Notes: generated from the letters alone by a model not told the origin. Positions 53,601 to 60,130 are shown, counted from the first letter of the stretch. The stretch: 64,000 nucleotides of DNA from Owenia fusiformis (GCA_903813345.2 CAIIXF020000011.1:28576166-28640165), one strand, 5' to 3'. A program made the numbers and translations.

Positions 53601-56490
53601 AGCCACATTTGATCAACGGCAACCATGCGGCAGCAGTAGCTTCCCAAATTCAAGAGAAACATTCAGCATAGAATATAGGGATAAGCAATACGATGCCGAT
53701 TTTCTATAGTGATTTTCGAGGCTTAACTTAGTAATGAAATAGAATAAAATTAAACAACTCAAACCTGGTGTGGTAGCCGCAGCTCTTAACATACTAAACA
53801 GCATCTCTAAGGTCTGTGGCTGATAATGTCTAGGAGCATTGGCCACAGTGTTAGTCAAACCATCCAGTATCAAGTACCAAACATGTAAACTCCCAGTATG
53901 GTTATCTAAATCCCCCAATGTAATAGTCTTCTTTGTGTCAAGCCTTGGTGATGACATTTCTGATTTATCAGCTGTATGGTTTGGCTCATGTTTAGTATCG
54001 GGAGATTCGTTGTTCGTTGTATATTTGGTGAAACCTTGACCAGATGTCATTTTTGAGGCAATAGACTGGGCCACTGGATGTTTCTGACTTGGGGTTGGAT
54101 TCAATTTTTGCTCAAAATTCTGTTTGAATTTATCTAAATCTGTGTTAGGTTGGAATGGGTCAGCAAATCTAGGAGGTGCTGTATATTCCCGCTTGAATTC
54201 ATCCAAGTCCATATATGGTAATACTGAATCTACGCAGTTCAACTGGGTAAGACTGGCTCTGATTCTGTAAATAGATACATGAATATAGGCAGTGATAAAC
54301 AAGGCATTAACATTAAATTTGTTACAGACACCGAGCACCAACCACTGAATGCCAACCATCGAACACTGTCCACAAAAAAATACAGCTAAACATTACACAT
54401 ACAGTCAAGTCTATCTAATCCGAATGCCATTTAGACTGGCCGAAAAAAATTCATACTTAAATGTGTTTGGGAGATGATAGGAATTAGAGAGATGTTCACA
54501 TATACATGTACAGGTTTAATATATACCTGTTTGCCCCATTGAAGACAGGACAGGCTGGCATATTCCACATGGAGGCTAGGATGGTGCAGCATTGCTCCAA
54601 GTACTTCAAGGCAGGAAGACAAAGGGCCTCTGATGTGACAGTCTCACCACATTCACTACCAGAATCTGAGTCAGAGTCACTCACTTCAAACTCAGCTGGA
54701 AATATGCATGTGTAAATGAAAATATAACACTTATTACACTATTGATATTTTAACATTTTAAAAGTCCTCTTCTTCGCTGATGTTGGGAAACATTTCCTAA
54801 AATCTGTGCAAGGAATTAAGAGCCATGGTACTGAATCAAATTTATGATATATATCATGTCATATGAGATGTACATATTACTATGACTTACATTGGCCCTT
54901 GACATACTTCAAGAGGCATAGAATACAATCTACTGCAGCATGTGCGAATACAAAGACATTGTCAGTGTTGAGGAAGACATCAAACACATCCAAGACTGCA
55001 GCAATATGTCTCTGCCTGGCATCATTCACTTCCTCATTAGTTGTGTATTCTATCTTGACTGCCCGTAATGCCCCAAATAGAGGGCGCCATCCAGATCTGA
55101 TTTCTGTTGTACAGGCCTCAACGAGTTCACAAATAGAACAAACAATCTGAAAAATCAAATTTACAAAATACATGCAAATATGTTTATCTTAATAAGTTGA
55201 CTCACTGGATGAGTTACTAAGCCATTCTTGAATGTCTTGCTCATAAACCACTAAAACATGTACTCAGGAAAGGGTTTGGGCTTTTCTAAAAATATGTTTC
55301 CTCATTAAAGGTACTTTAGTTTGTGTGTTTTTAATATCAAGAAATACATTCTTAATTAATAGACCTTGTGGTTAAAATTACATACATTTAATAACAAAAC
55401 TCAGCACATTAAGCTGATTTGATACTTCATATAATGTTGCAATTTCATCTCTTTTACAATTATCAAAGAATCCAATATCAATAGTTCTGGTTCAAGTGGG
55501 ACCTTTCACAATGGTTTACCCTATAATAGGCCCATTATTTATGGAAAAACATAAATTATAAATATTTCTTTTAGATAATTAAGAAACCTTAGTAATGGAT
55601 TTATCAATATTATAAAAGAAGTACGGGTACATTGTATACTATAGCCCAAAGGCTAGAAAAATGCTTAGATACATAAAAAGAGATAATAAGATAATGGACT
55701 TTTTTCTTTTCAATGCTGGAAACAATCAGGGAAATTTTCATCATTTGTCAAATAATGAACATAGTTTTGTAATAGTATGCCCCCCTTCTGTCTATAGTGT
55801 CTGAGCTTATTTAGTCCCAGGTTATTTGACTGGTGTATTTGCAAAAACAATTGCAATCCAATCTCATAACCCAACATTTTATATTGTGGTTTGGACAGGG
55901 ATTTATTGATCCACCTCGCAAATAACTAAATTCACAGTAGAATTACATGTGTTAGTAATTATTTAACATCAATAACAACATTGTAACTAACAATATAACA
56001 ATGGACTTCATTACTACGACAGTCTTATTAAAGAAACTGGATAATTTGGAAAAAGCAAATGAAACAGAAGTGAATTTCAATTTACCATTAATTTCAAAGG
56101 CCTGGCCCTATAATAGTATAACTTTTAAAGATAGCCCTTGGAAATGGAACTTTGCAAATTGCAAGTTAAACCAAAATTTTGAAGGACAGCCCTTTTGAAT
56201 AGAACTCCAGGAATTGCAATACATACCATAATTTTAAATGATAGCCCTTGAAAATGGACAACTAATGCTATCCCTTCTTTTATTTCTGATGTTCTTTCTG
56301 TATACTGTACCTGATCTTGTGTGTCCCCATCACAGAGCTCAAGACATAGTAGTTTCTCAAATGGTTTGCACAAAGACTCGTTGAAGTTAAAATGTGGTAG
56401 CTCCTGGTGGTACCCGAACAATGTGGTAATACATTCATGTATGCACGCAACAGCCTTATGGGAGATGTTACTGTCTTTGTGAGTGGATGC
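11448..56490 (-). CDS. ARFGEF3: ARFGEF3 (BIG3)-like protein, C-terminal half, 13 exons (3'-partial gene; 5' exons beyond the window)
   Basis: The minus-strand join is 56490-56311, 55146-54891, 54695-54527, 54264-53765, 53371-53201, 52676-52559, 51486-51327, 50894-50826, 34084-33954, 25591-25389, 25114-24401, 22444-22140, 11666-11448. The lengths sum to 3,195 nt, every junction keeps frame, and all introns are GT-AG. Conserved blocks I recognise from vertebrate BIG3, in order: ELPHFNFNESL, SGWRPLFGAL, FDVFLNTDN, LCLPALKYL, PIETISRLGCSC, LLSHQLLLQ, SRPGLKFLIQKV, TIKTLMSEYKRRKQQ, AWTEM near the C-terminus. BIG3 belongs to the BIG/Sec7 family of large Arf regulators of Golgi and secretory-granule traffic, although vertebrate BIG3 is thought not to be a standard Arf exchange factor. 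The human protein is about 2,180 residues, so roughly half is here. Orthology comes from remembered family sequence, not a search. Exon boundaries are strongly constrained by phase; mRNA support is lacking. Confidence 0.9.
11646..11960 (-). repeat. 63-bp tandem repeat carrying copies of the exon M acceptor and first 21 nt
   Basis: About five near-identical 63-bp units lie directly at the start of exon M, with starts at 11645, 11708, 11771, 11834 and 11897. On the minus strand each unit holds a TTTCCAG acceptor, 21 nt encoding DSVAHLK (DSLAHLK in the farthest copy), and then AAG|GTGAAA, which looks like a donor. The other 42 nt resembles a minimal AT-rich intron. Both 42 and 21 are multiples of three, and the unit has no stop in the gene's frame. 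Confidence 0.9.
11961..12022 (-). repeat. Degenerate older copies of the exon M acceptor unit
   Basis: Two diverged relatives lie beyond the regular array. One is TTTTTCAG followed by GACAATGTAGCAGCA; the other is ATTTCCAG followed by a 21-nt copy encoding DSPAYLE at 11998-12018. The second copy lacks the GT donor (GAG|GAAAC). They suggest that duplication of this acceptor is older than the uniform 63-bp array. Confidence 0.6.
13420..13560. repeat. Local tandem duplication
   Basis: The stretch beginning ATGCCAAATTCACATTTTCA occurs at 13421 and again about 79 bp later, nearly identical over about 58 bp. A third decayed half-copy follows. Confidence 0.8.
14545..14880. repeat. Irregular minisatellite of GAGAATATGAGGC motifs
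   Basis: About ten imperfect copies of a motif related to TGAGAATATGAGGCTAATGT, spaced irregularly at 20-40 bp. Confidence 0.6.
19770..21490. repeat. Degenerate tandem array of about 300-bp units with C/G homopolymers
   Basis: The block ACTTTGAAAGTGCCCAGAAA followed by GCACCAAATAGC recurs near 19910, 20216, 20535, 20800 and 21228, each followed by AATTGTAAAATTTTCTAGGG and a C-rich stretch (up to about 20 Cs). ORFs across it with Gly or Pro runs are artefacts of the homopolymers. Length of the C tracts may be unreliable. Confidence 0.75.
22140..22444 (-). CDS. ARFGEF3: ARFGEF3 exon L
   Basis: The acceptor is TATTTAAG and the donor is AAG|GTTAGT, giving 101 codons plus a split Asp. It encodes VASGRTIKTLMSEYKRRKQQ, a close match to the KTISKLMTEYKKRKQQ block of vertebrate BIG3, followed by a Gln/Ser-rich tail ending NSIMK. 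This frame has no initiating Met of its own, so it is easy to miss. Confidence 0.9.
22445..24400 (-). other. ARFGEF3 intron K-L
   Basis: AT-rich intron. I see no nested gene or clear repeat. Confidence 0.6.
24401..25114 (-). CDS. ARFGEF3: ARFGEF3 exon K (largest exon)
   Basis: The acceptor is TTATTACAG and the donor is CAAG|GTACAT; the exon is 714 nt. It encodes GLLSYLSCRTTLHFLNSL, FDSRPGLKFLIQKVA and ATNLYKQAGISMTFYIH, all collinear with BIG3. An acidic disordered stretch follows (EGDGSSSEEDENGQGD), and then a helical segment ending near MEAVQVQ. An in-frame Met upstream of the acceptor lies in the intron and is not the start. Confidence 0.92.
25389..25591 (-). CDS. ARFGEF3: ARFGEF3 exon J
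   Basis: The acceptor is TATTCCAG and the donor is CCAG|GTAAGA. It encodes VPFKSLVIGLLSHQLLLQ and a Pro/Ser-rich stretch. The I/J junction Arg codon gives R-VPFKSLV, matching VSFREIVVSLLSHQVLLQ of BIG3. A 70-aa ORF on the opposite strand is a shadow. Confidence 0.9.
25797..26900. mobile_element. Possible TIR element with (GTCC)n tract
   Basis: The left edge has TTTTGGCTCACACAGTGAGC followed by GTCCGTCC-type repeats. The right side has CTGTGTGAGCACAGGACC in the opposite sense. The interior is full of TTTGACCTTTAGTTGACC-type motifs. Boundaries are guesses. Confidence 0.45.
25841..26008. repeat. (GTCC)n-rich microsatellite blocks
   Basis: Two GTCCGTCC blocks (about 25838-25862 and 25977-26006) separated by about 115 bp of unique sequence that may be a later insertion into one tract. 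Confidence 0.65.
27384..29003. mobile_element. Nested TIR element with 5-bp target duplication
   Basis: The ends are CAGGGTTCGTACACC and GTGTACGAACCCTG, flanked by TGTAG at 27379-27383 and 29004-29008. Subterminal AATTCCCTGACATTTCC motifs occur at both ends (twice at left, several at right). No transposase seen, so non-autonomous. Confidence 0.8.
27675..27850. repeat. Dispersed repeat, copy A (pair with 40437-40600)
   Basis: It shares CATAGCCAACAAG, GGGGTTTGCATCACTGC and AATTGTATATGGTGCATT CTAAGCATTT with the 40.4-kb copy, in the same orientation. Confidence 0.65.
30111..30543. repeat. 43-bp minisatellite, about ten units
   Basis: The unit contains GAAGTGTCATTGTACCGAGG followed by GCGGGGAATTTGACTCTATTTCT. 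Copies vary mainly at CCGAGGGTG/CTGAGGGCG positions. Confidence 0.88.
30895..31038. mobile_element. Foldback element (long hairpin)
   Basis: The left arm ATCCTATATGAGGTTCAGGA and following bases pair with the right arm ending TCCTGAACCGACTATAGGAT. The loop side carries CCTGAGGGCTGCAGGTCCCG. Near-complete palindrome about 144 bp long. Confidence 0.75.
31331..32144. mobile_element. TIR element, about 230-bp arms
   Basis: The ends CAGTTGTCCCAAAAAAAATG and CATTTTTTGGGACACCCG are inverted repeats, continuing inward through AGACACTTTTT, GCTAAGAAATTCAA and ATAGCATG blocks on both arms. No transposase recognised. Confidence 0.7.
32304..33175. mobile_element. Foldback element with nested MITE
   Basis: The outer arms are TAGAGAGATTTCGCACCAAG... 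and its inverse ...CTTATGTGCGAAATCTCTCTA, about 50 bp each and both containing AAGTGAAAGTACAACTTATA. The element at 32372-32594 is inserted inside. Confidence 0.65.
32372..32594. mobile_element. MITE with TA target duplication
   Basis: The ends CAAGGTGTTTCATAATG and TTATGAAACACCCTG form inverted repeats flanked by TA on both sides, a mariner-type pattern. Confidence 0.75.
33703..33829. repeat. Inverted repeat (hairpin)
   Basis: AATATAATTGACTACTCACT on the left pairs with AGTGAGTAGTCAATTATATT on the right. The left arm has a short internal duplication of its AAAAAATCTACTC segment. Confidence 0.8.
33954..34084 (-). CDS. ARFGEF3: ARFGEF3 exon I
   Basis: The acceptor is TTGCAG and the donor is AAG|GTAAAT. 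It encodes VFLLDSQRQGNPHDYELEED and VFLLYPPYQVGLPDPEQR. VFLLDSQ corresponds to VFMLDTQ of vertebrate BIG3; the remainder is lineage-specific. Confidence 0.9.
34192..34325. repeat. TGTCACCACC-family dispersed repeat, copy 4
   Basis: It has AAAATGTCACCGATTCCC, TTTGTTACAGACACC and AAAGGTTGGAGAGTATAAC. The right end is truncated. Confidence 0.6.
35515..36505. repeat. 129-bp tandem repeat, about seven to eight units
   Basis: Units share AAGTACATGTATCATACAAG, TATAGCAAGATTCATAAAAT and ATGTATTACAAGTTTTAAAT. Start points at 35593 and 35722 give the period. Looser relatives extend leftwards to about 35160. It lies about 450 bp upstream of the peptide gene's first exon. Confidence 0.85.
36862..36869 (+). 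promoter_or_regulatory. Possible TATA box of the nested peptide gene
   Basis: TATTTAAA lies 93 bp upstream of the signal-peptide ATG, a spacing compatible with a short 5' UTR. In AT-rich DNA this could be chance. Confidence 0.25.
36962..37019 (+). CDS. Peptide precursor exon 1: signal peptide
   Basis: ATG at 36962 opens 19 codons. Charged residues (Lys2, Glu4) are followed by a hydrophobic core GLCIFFTMVAFVTF, and the exon ends at a consensus donor A|GTAAGT (phase 1). The frame stops right after the donor, as expected for a true exon. Cleavage would fall close to the exon junction. Confidence 0.7.
36962..50036 (+). CDS. Secreted cysteine-peptide precursor with four alternative terminal exons, nested antisense in an ARFGEF3 intron
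   Basis: Shared exons are 36962-37019, 43856-43958 and 44563-44685. They can join any of 46271-46463, 46835-46916, 47974-48031 or 49931-50036, giving precursors of 158, 121, 113 or 129 residues. Exon 1 is a signal peptide. Exons 2 and 3 are hydrophilic propeptide with Lys-Arg sites. Each terminal exon carries a Cys-x2-Cys-x4-Cys-x3-Cys peptide and its own stop. The layout (signal, propeptide, dibasic cleavage, small disulfide peptide) is that of a neuropeptide or other secreted signalling precursor; a defensive or venom-type role cannot be excluded. I do not recognise the family. All junctions are GT-AG and in phase. The exon 1 to exon 2 link spans 6.8 kb and is the weakest join. Whether the ends are mutually exclusive needs transcripts. 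Confidence 0.72.
38591..39775. mobile_element. TIR element with TCCCGCGAA repeats
   Basis: The ends are CTGTCAAGTGTCCCGCGAAT and ...TCCCGCGAG...TTGACAG. Subterminal repeats of TCCCGCAAAATCCCGCGAAT occur on the right in two near-identical blocks (about 39425-39560 and 39590-39775). There is no coding capacity. A poly-G tract lies near 39196. Confidence 0.6.
40437..40600. repeat. Dispersed repeat, copy B (pair with 27675-27850)
   Basis: It shares TGTAGCCAATAATTCTCAAG, TTCACATCACTGC and AATTGTATATGGTGCATTTT with the 27.7-kb copy. It lies within intron 1 of the peptide gene. Confidence 0.65.
42548..43285. mobile_element. Outer foldback element interrupted by a hAT insertion
   Basis: The left arm ATATGAGCCAGGCCACAGGA leads to GGTCTTATCACA. 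The right arm is its inverse, TGTGATAAGACC to CCTATGGCCAGGCTCATAT. About 190 bp of its own sequence lies left of the insert and about 25 bp right of it. Confidence 0.75.
42756..43226. mobile_element. Non-autonomous hAT element with perfect 8-bp target duplication
   Basis: The ends are TAGTGTTGTCGCGAT and ATCGCGACATCACTA, flanked by TCTGTAGC at 42748-42755 and 43227-43234. Subterminal ATCGATGT/ACATCGAT motifs are abundant in both arms. At 471 bp it has no transposase. Confidence 0.9.
43297..43640. repeat. Dispersed repeat, copy B (pair with 4602-4940)
   Basis: Same-orientation partner of the 4.6-kb copy. It abuts the outer foldback element at 42548-43285, so the composite may be one larger element interrupted by insertions. 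Confidence 0.65.
43856..43958 (+). CDS. Peptide precursor exon 2: propeptide
   Basis: The acceptor is TCTAATTCAG and the donor AAAAAAG|GTAAGC, so the exon enters at phase 1 and leaves at phase 2. It begins DCRPYRSYPVFKRPL, contains one Lys-Arg, and ends NEK plus AG, so the junction codon completes a second Lys-Arg. An AG ten bases downstream (GATTGCAG) would shift the frame from exon 1 into a stop within about 15 codons, so the upstream AG is chosen. Confidence 0.7.
44563..44685 (+). CDS. Peptide precursor exon 3: propeptide cassette
   Basis: The acceptor is TTCATATAG and the donor AAAAG|GTGAGT, phase 2 at both ends, 123 nt. Skipping it would keep frame. It encodes SYSPYVDTFDFKQPY, an acidic and basic linker, and LNELVNQLVMAMKQK plus a split Arg, giving a Lys-Arg at its end. 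The LNELVNQLVMAM segment could form an amphipathic helix. Confidence 0.75.
45470..45630 (+). repeat. tRNA-derived SINE-like element
   Basis: It contains an A-box-like TGGCTGAATTGG and a B-box GGGTTCAATTCCC with about the spacing of a tRNA, followed by non-tRNA sequence with two GTTACACTA motifs. It lies between exons 3 and 4 of the peptide gene. The acceptor stem does not pair well, so it is a SINE head and not a functional tRNA. Confidence 0.6.
46271..46463 (+). CDS. Alternative terminal exon 4: two cysteine peptides
   Basis: The acceptor is AACTTTCAG (phase 2) and the stop TAA is at 46461-46463. The first peptide, DASCIECSGIACSSYC, follows the Lys-Arg made at the junction and is closed by a LKR site. 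Spacers with LKR and ARR follow, and the last peptide is SPGCAGCSGLGCPTSC. Both have the C-x2-C-x4-C-x3-C spacing. A donor-like AAG|GTGGGT directly after the stop is shared with exon 5. Confidence 0.75.
46490..46830. repeat. Foldback-like repeat between exons 4 and 5
   Basis: AAATACATTTATCCTATGC and GTATAGGATAAAGCATTTAT are rough inverse copies. The right part (GATATGCATATATCCCTCTG ... CAATATCC) resembles 52930-52992 in the ARFGEF3 intron, so it is a dispersed element. Confidence 0.5.
46835..46916 (+). CDS. Alternative terminal exon 5: one cysteine peptide
   Basis: The acceptor is TTTTTTGCAG (phase 2). It encodes MLTFLSKR and then NPGCAWCSGLSCSYFCYK before TAA. The cysteine peptide is closest to the last peptide of exon 4 (PGCAxCSGLxC). 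The sequence after the stop (TAAGGTGGGTC and the AT-rich text beyond) also resembles that after exon 4, so the two arose by tandem duplication. Confidence 0.72.
47055..47143. repeat. Hairpin with repeated ATCGAATATCAC
   Basis: AACCATCGAATATCACTTTT on the left pairs with AAAAGTGATATTCGATGGTT on the right. The motif ATCGAATATCAC also occurs an extra time on the left arm and once just outside it (near 46988). Confidence 0.75.
47974..48031 (+). CDS. Alternative terminal exon 6: amidated-type cysteine peptide
   Basis: The acceptor is GTGTTTTCAG (phase 2). It encodes 18 residues, GNDCVTCAGWQCSILCGR, then TGA. Peptide sequence starts right at the junction Arg. The final Gly-Arg predicts a C-terminal amide on the fourth Cys, unlike the other three exons. 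Confidence 0.72.
48925..49100. mobile_element. Solo end of a mariner-type element
   Basis: ACAGGGTGGGCCAAATAATC resembles the ends of the 7.1-kb and 2.9-kb elements. No opposite end found. Confidence 0.4.
49931..50036 (+). CDS. Alternative terminal exon 7: cysteine peptide with spacer
   Basis: The acceptor is TGTTTTGCAG (phase 2) and the stop is TGA. After a hydrophilic spacer with a Lys-Lys (DLTKKEIQ), it encodes NSCVTCHAWQCSIFC at the very C-terminus. It is the sister of exon 6 (CVTCxxWQCSIxC) but lacks the amidation Gly. Confidence 0.72.
50506..50560. mobile_element. Possible solo TIR end
   Basis: TACAGGGTGACCCATAAGAA has the shape of a mariner-type terminus. No partner found before exon H. 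Confidence 0.3.
50826..50894 (-). CDS. ARFGEF3: ARFGEF3 exon H (69-nt exon)
   Basis: This small exon is phase 0 at both ends, with acceptor TTCTAG and donor CAG|GTAAAC. It encodes 23 residues starting VKVAVRKDC and ending RLRVLAQQ, which leads into VFLLDSQ in the next exon. The next intron is 16.7 kb and hosts the antisense peptide gene. Confidence 0.88.
51327..51486 (-). CDS. ARFGEF3: ARFGEF3 exon G
   Basis: The acceptor is CTATTCCAG and the donor is CAG|GTTAGC. It encodes SSGPILSEQMWYLTAEALQK and MTLFHANSDNFYGDIGQ, matching the AGPVFTEEMW and FHSG-type segments of BIG3. Confidence 0.9.
51670..52268. repeat. TGTCACCACC-family repeat, interrupted copy
   Basis: The left end AAAATGTCACCACCTAG lies at about 51690. 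The interior and right end (TTTGTTACAGACACC, CACTTTTTGGTGGTGGCATA) resume near 52128 and the right end is duplicated. The roughly 400 bp between carries internal repeats of ACTTGTAGATGATTTTGA (three copies) and looks like an insertion or expansion. Confidence 0.55.
52559..52676 (-). CDS. ARFGEF3: ARFGEF3 exon F
   Basis: The acceptor is TTTCCAG and the donor is CG|GTATGT. It encodes MGDMLQNLYSVLIECIAQ and then PIETISRLGCSCI, a near match to the PTETISRVGCSCI signature of BIG3. It has no start codon at its 5' end and is found only by splice logic and homology. Confidence 0.9.
53201..53371 (-). CDS. ARFGEF3: ARFGEF3 exon E
   Basis: The acceptor is TATTTACAG and the donor is ACAG|GTAAAT. It encodes HLLLPMLQSWLR, YWDSMANNFKQCCG and DLVVEYVVQF, collinear with the HLLLPVM and YWDMASANFK block of vertebrate BIG3. 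The split Gly codon at the D/E junction restores TPGPDF. Confidence 0.9.
53765..54264 (-). CDS. ARFGEF3: ARFGEF3 exon D
   Basis: This 500-nt exon has acceptor TTTACAG and donor CCAG|GTTTGA. The first two thirds is low-complexity and hydrophilic with Pro, Lys, Thr and Ser, and contains two related motifs, YMDLDEFKREY and NTDLDKFKQNF. The last part, LHVWYLILDGLTNTVANAPR and PQTLEMLFSMLRAAATTPG, matches the conserved VWIILLEQL and TLDLLFELLR stretch of BIG3. Confidence 0.9.
54297..54380. repeat. TGTCACCACC-family repeat, truncated copy
   Basis: AAGGCATTAACATTAAATTT, TTGTTACAGACACCGAGCAC and CCACAAAAAAATA align with the middle of the other copies. Both ends are lost. It lies just upstream of exon D. 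Confidence 0.5.
54527..54695 (-). CDS. ARFGEF3: ARFGEF3 exon C
   Basis: The acceptor is TTTCCAG and the donor is CAG|GTATAT. The exon opens with an acidic Ser/Asp run (SDSDSDSGSE) that looks disordered. It then encodes ALCLPALKYLEQC and WNMPACPVF, corresponding to the LCLPALDYL region of vertebrate BIG3. Confidence 0.88.
54891..55146 (-). CDS. ARFGEF3: ARFGEF3 exon B (SGWRPLF block)
   Basis: The acceptor is TTTTTCAG and the donor is AAT|GTAAGT (phase 1). It encodes ICELVEACTTEIRSGWRPLF and then VLDVFDVFLNTDNVFVFAHA. The SGW(R/K)-x2-F motif is a hallmark of the helical repeats that follow Sec7 in BIG proteins. The exon ends at KYVKGQ, as in vertebrate BIG3. Confidence 0.92.
56311..56490 (-). 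CDS. ARFGEF3: ARFGEF3 exon A (most upstream exon seen)
   Basis: The acceptor is TATTTTAAG at 56491-56499 and the donor is CAG|GTACAG. The exon is phase 0 at both ends and encodes 60 residues, including VACIHECITTLFGYHQELPH and the ending CDGDTQDQ. These match the BIG3 segment just before the SGWRPLF block. The intron upstream contains the 66-bp satellite. Confidence 0.9.
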
Positions 56491-57639
56491 CTTAAAATAC
56501 ACAAAAATAAATGGTTAGTTGATATAGTATACAGTAGGTCATATATACAGATACTGTACTTGTCCAAAAAACATGTAGTGTGGATATATTGTATACATGT
56601 TGCAGGAAGTTTTATTTTCATTTTTAATATATTCAACGATGTGAAATTTCTAATAATCTTATTTAGTATGTTTAATTTTTAATTTGTCCATGTGATATCA
56701 ACATAACCTGTATTCCAAGATATTGCCTCCAGAGTAAAAATTTAGAAAAAACTCTATTATTACTTTGTCTATTTGTCGACCATACAAGGTAATGATAGAG
56801 TCTTTTCGTCTTATGTACGATGCAATGATGAAGTCTATATGTCGACCATACAAGGTAATGATAGAGTCTTTTCGTCTTATGTACGATGCAATGATGAAGT
56901 CTATATGTCGACCATACAAGGTAATGATAGAGTCTTTTCGTCTTATGTACAATGCAATGATGAAGTCTATTTGTCGACCATACAAGGTAATGATAGAGTC
57001 TTTTCGTCTTATGTACGATGCAATGATGAAGTCTATATGTCGACCATACAAGGTAATGATAGAGTCTTTTCGTCTTATGTACGATGCAATGATGAAGTCT
57101 ATATGTCGACCATACAAGGTAATGATAGAGTCTTTTCGTCTTATGTACAATGCAATGATGAAGTCTATTTGTCGACCATACAAGGTAATGATAGAGTCTT
57201 TTCGTCTTATGTACAATGCAATGATGAAGTCTATATGTCGACCATACAAGGTAATGATAGAGTCTTTTCATCTTATGTACGATGCAATGATGAAGTCTAT
57301 ATGTCGACCATACAAGGAAATGATAGAGTCTTTTCATCTTATGTACGATGCAATGATGAAGTCTATATGTCGACCATACAAGGTAATAATAGAGTCTTTT
57401 CATCTTATGTACGATGCAATGATGAAGTCTATATGTCGACCATACAAGGTAATGATAGAGTCTTTTCGTCTTATGTACAATGCAATGATGAAGTCTATAT
57501 GTCGACCATACAAGGTAATGATAGAGTCTTTTCGTCTTATGTAGAATGCAATGATGAAGTCTATTTGTCGACCATACAAGGTAATAATAGAGTCTTTTTG
57601 TCTTATGTACAATGCAATGATGAAGTCTATTTGTCGACC

Positions 57640-60130
57640 ATACAAGGTAATGATAGAGTCTTTTCGTCTTATGTACAATGCAATGATGAAGTCTATATGT
57701 CGACCATACAAGGTAATGATAGAGTCTTTTCGTCTTATGTACAATGCAATGATGAAGTCTATTTGTCGACCATACAAGGTAATAATAGAGTCTTTTCGTC
57801 TTATGTACAATGCAATGATGAAGTCTATTTGTCGACCATACAAGGTAATGATAGAGTTATTTCGTCTTATGTACAATGCAATGATGAAGTCTATATGTCG
57901 ACCATACAAGGTAATGATAGAGTCTTTTCGTCTTATGTACGATGCAATGATGAAGTCTATATGTCGACCATACAAGGTAATAATAGAGTCTTTTCATCTT
58001 ATGTACGATGCAATGATGAAGTCTATATGTCGACCATACAAGGTAATGATAGAGTCTTTTCGTCTTATGTACGATGCAATGATGAAGTCTATTTGTCGAC
58101 CATACAAGGTAATGATAGAGTCTTTTCGTCTTATGTACAATGCAATGATGAAGTCTATATGTCGACCATACAAGGTAATGATAGAGTCTTTTTGTCTTAT
58201 GTACAATGCAATGATGAAGTCTATTTGTCGACCATACAAGGTAATGATAGAGTCTTTTCGTCTTATGTACGATGCAATGATGAAGTCTATATGTCGACCA
58301 TACAAGGTAATGATAGAGTCTTTTCGTCTTATGTACGATGCAATGATGAAGTCTATATGTCGACCATACAAGGTAATGATAGAGTCTTTTCGTCTTATGT
58401 ACGATGCAATGATGAAGTCTATATGTCGACCATACAAGGTAATAATAGAGTCTTTTCGTCTTATGTACGATGCAATGATGAAGTCTATATGTCGACCATA
58501 CAAGGTAATAATAGAGTCTTTTCGTCTTATGTACGATGCAATGATGAAGTCTATATGTCGACCATACAAGGTAATGATAGAGTCTTTTCGTCTTATGTAC
58601 GATGCAATGATGAAGTCTATTTGTCGACCATACAAGGTAATGATAGAGTCTTTTCGTCTTATGTACAATGCAATGATGAAGTCTATATGTCGACCATACA
58701 AGGTAATAATAGAGTCTTTTCGTCTTATGTACGATGCAATGATGAAGTCTATATGTCGACCATACAAGGTAATGATAGAGTCTTTTCGTCTTATGTACGA
58801 TGCAATGATGAAGTCTATATGTCGACCATACAAGGTAATAATAGAGTCTTTTCGTCTTATGTACGATGCAATGATGAAGTCTATATGTCGACCATACAAG
58901 GTAATGATAGAGTCTTTTCGTCTTATGTACAATGCAATGATGAAGTCTATTTGTCGACCATACAAGGTAATGATAGAGTCTTTTCGTCTTATGAACAATG
59001 CAATGATGAAGTCTATTTGTCGACCATACAAGGTAATGATAGAGTCTTTTCGTCTTATGTACGATCCAATGATGAAGTCTATATGTCGACCATACAAGGT
59101 AATGATAGAGTCTTTTCGTCTTATGTACGATGCAATGATGAAGTCTATATGTAGACCATACAAGGTAATGATAGAGTCTTTTCGTCTTATGTACGATGCA
59201 ATGATGAAGTCTATATGTCGACCATACAAGGTAATAATAGAGTCTTTTCGTCTTATGTACGATGCAATGATGAAGTCTATTTGTCGACCATACAAGGTAA
59301 TAATAGAGTATTTTCGTCTTATGTACAATGCAATGATGAAGTCTATATGTCGACCATACAAGGTAATGATAGAGTCTTTTCGTCTTATGTACAATGCAAT
59401 GATGAAGTCTATATGTCGACCATACAAGGTAATGATAGAGTCTTTTCTTCTTATGTACAATGCAATGATGAAGTCTATTTGTCGACCATACAAGGTAATA
59501 ATAGAGTCTTTTCGTCTTATGTACAATGCAATGATGAAGTCTATATGTCGACCATACAAGGTAATGATAGAGTCTTTTCGTCTTATGTACAATGCAATGA
59601 TGAAGTCTATATGTCGACCATACAAGGTAATAATAGAGTCTTTTCGTCTTATGTACGATGCAATGATGAAGTCTATATGTCGACCATACAAGGTAATAAT
59701 AGAGTCTTTTCGTCTTATGTACGATGCAATGATGAAGTCTATATGTCGACCATACATGGTAATGATAGAGTCTTTTCGTCTTATGTACAATGCAATGATG
59801 AAGTCTATATGTCGACCATACAAGGTAACGATAGAGTCTTTTCGTCTTATGTACGACGCAATGATGAAGTCTATATGTCGACCATACAAGGTAATGATAG
59901 AGTCTTTTCATCTTATGTATGATACAATGATGAAGTCTATATGTCGACCATACAAGGTAATGATAGAGTCTTTTCGTCTTATGTACGATGCAATGATGAA
60001 GTCTATTTGTCGACCATACAAGGTAATGATAGAGTCTTTTCGTCTTATGTACGATGCAATGATGAAGTCTATATGTCGACCATACAAGGTAATGATAGAG
60101 TCTTTTCGTCTTATGTACAATGCAATGATG
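57640..60130. repeat. Higher-order segment of the satellite, first copy
   Basis: Rare variants recur exactly 2,640 bp (40 units) later: GAGTTATTTCG at 57856/60496, GATCCAATG at 59066/61706, and the TAGACC change at 59152/61792. The left limit is set by loss of variant matching before about 57640. Confidence 0.8.
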
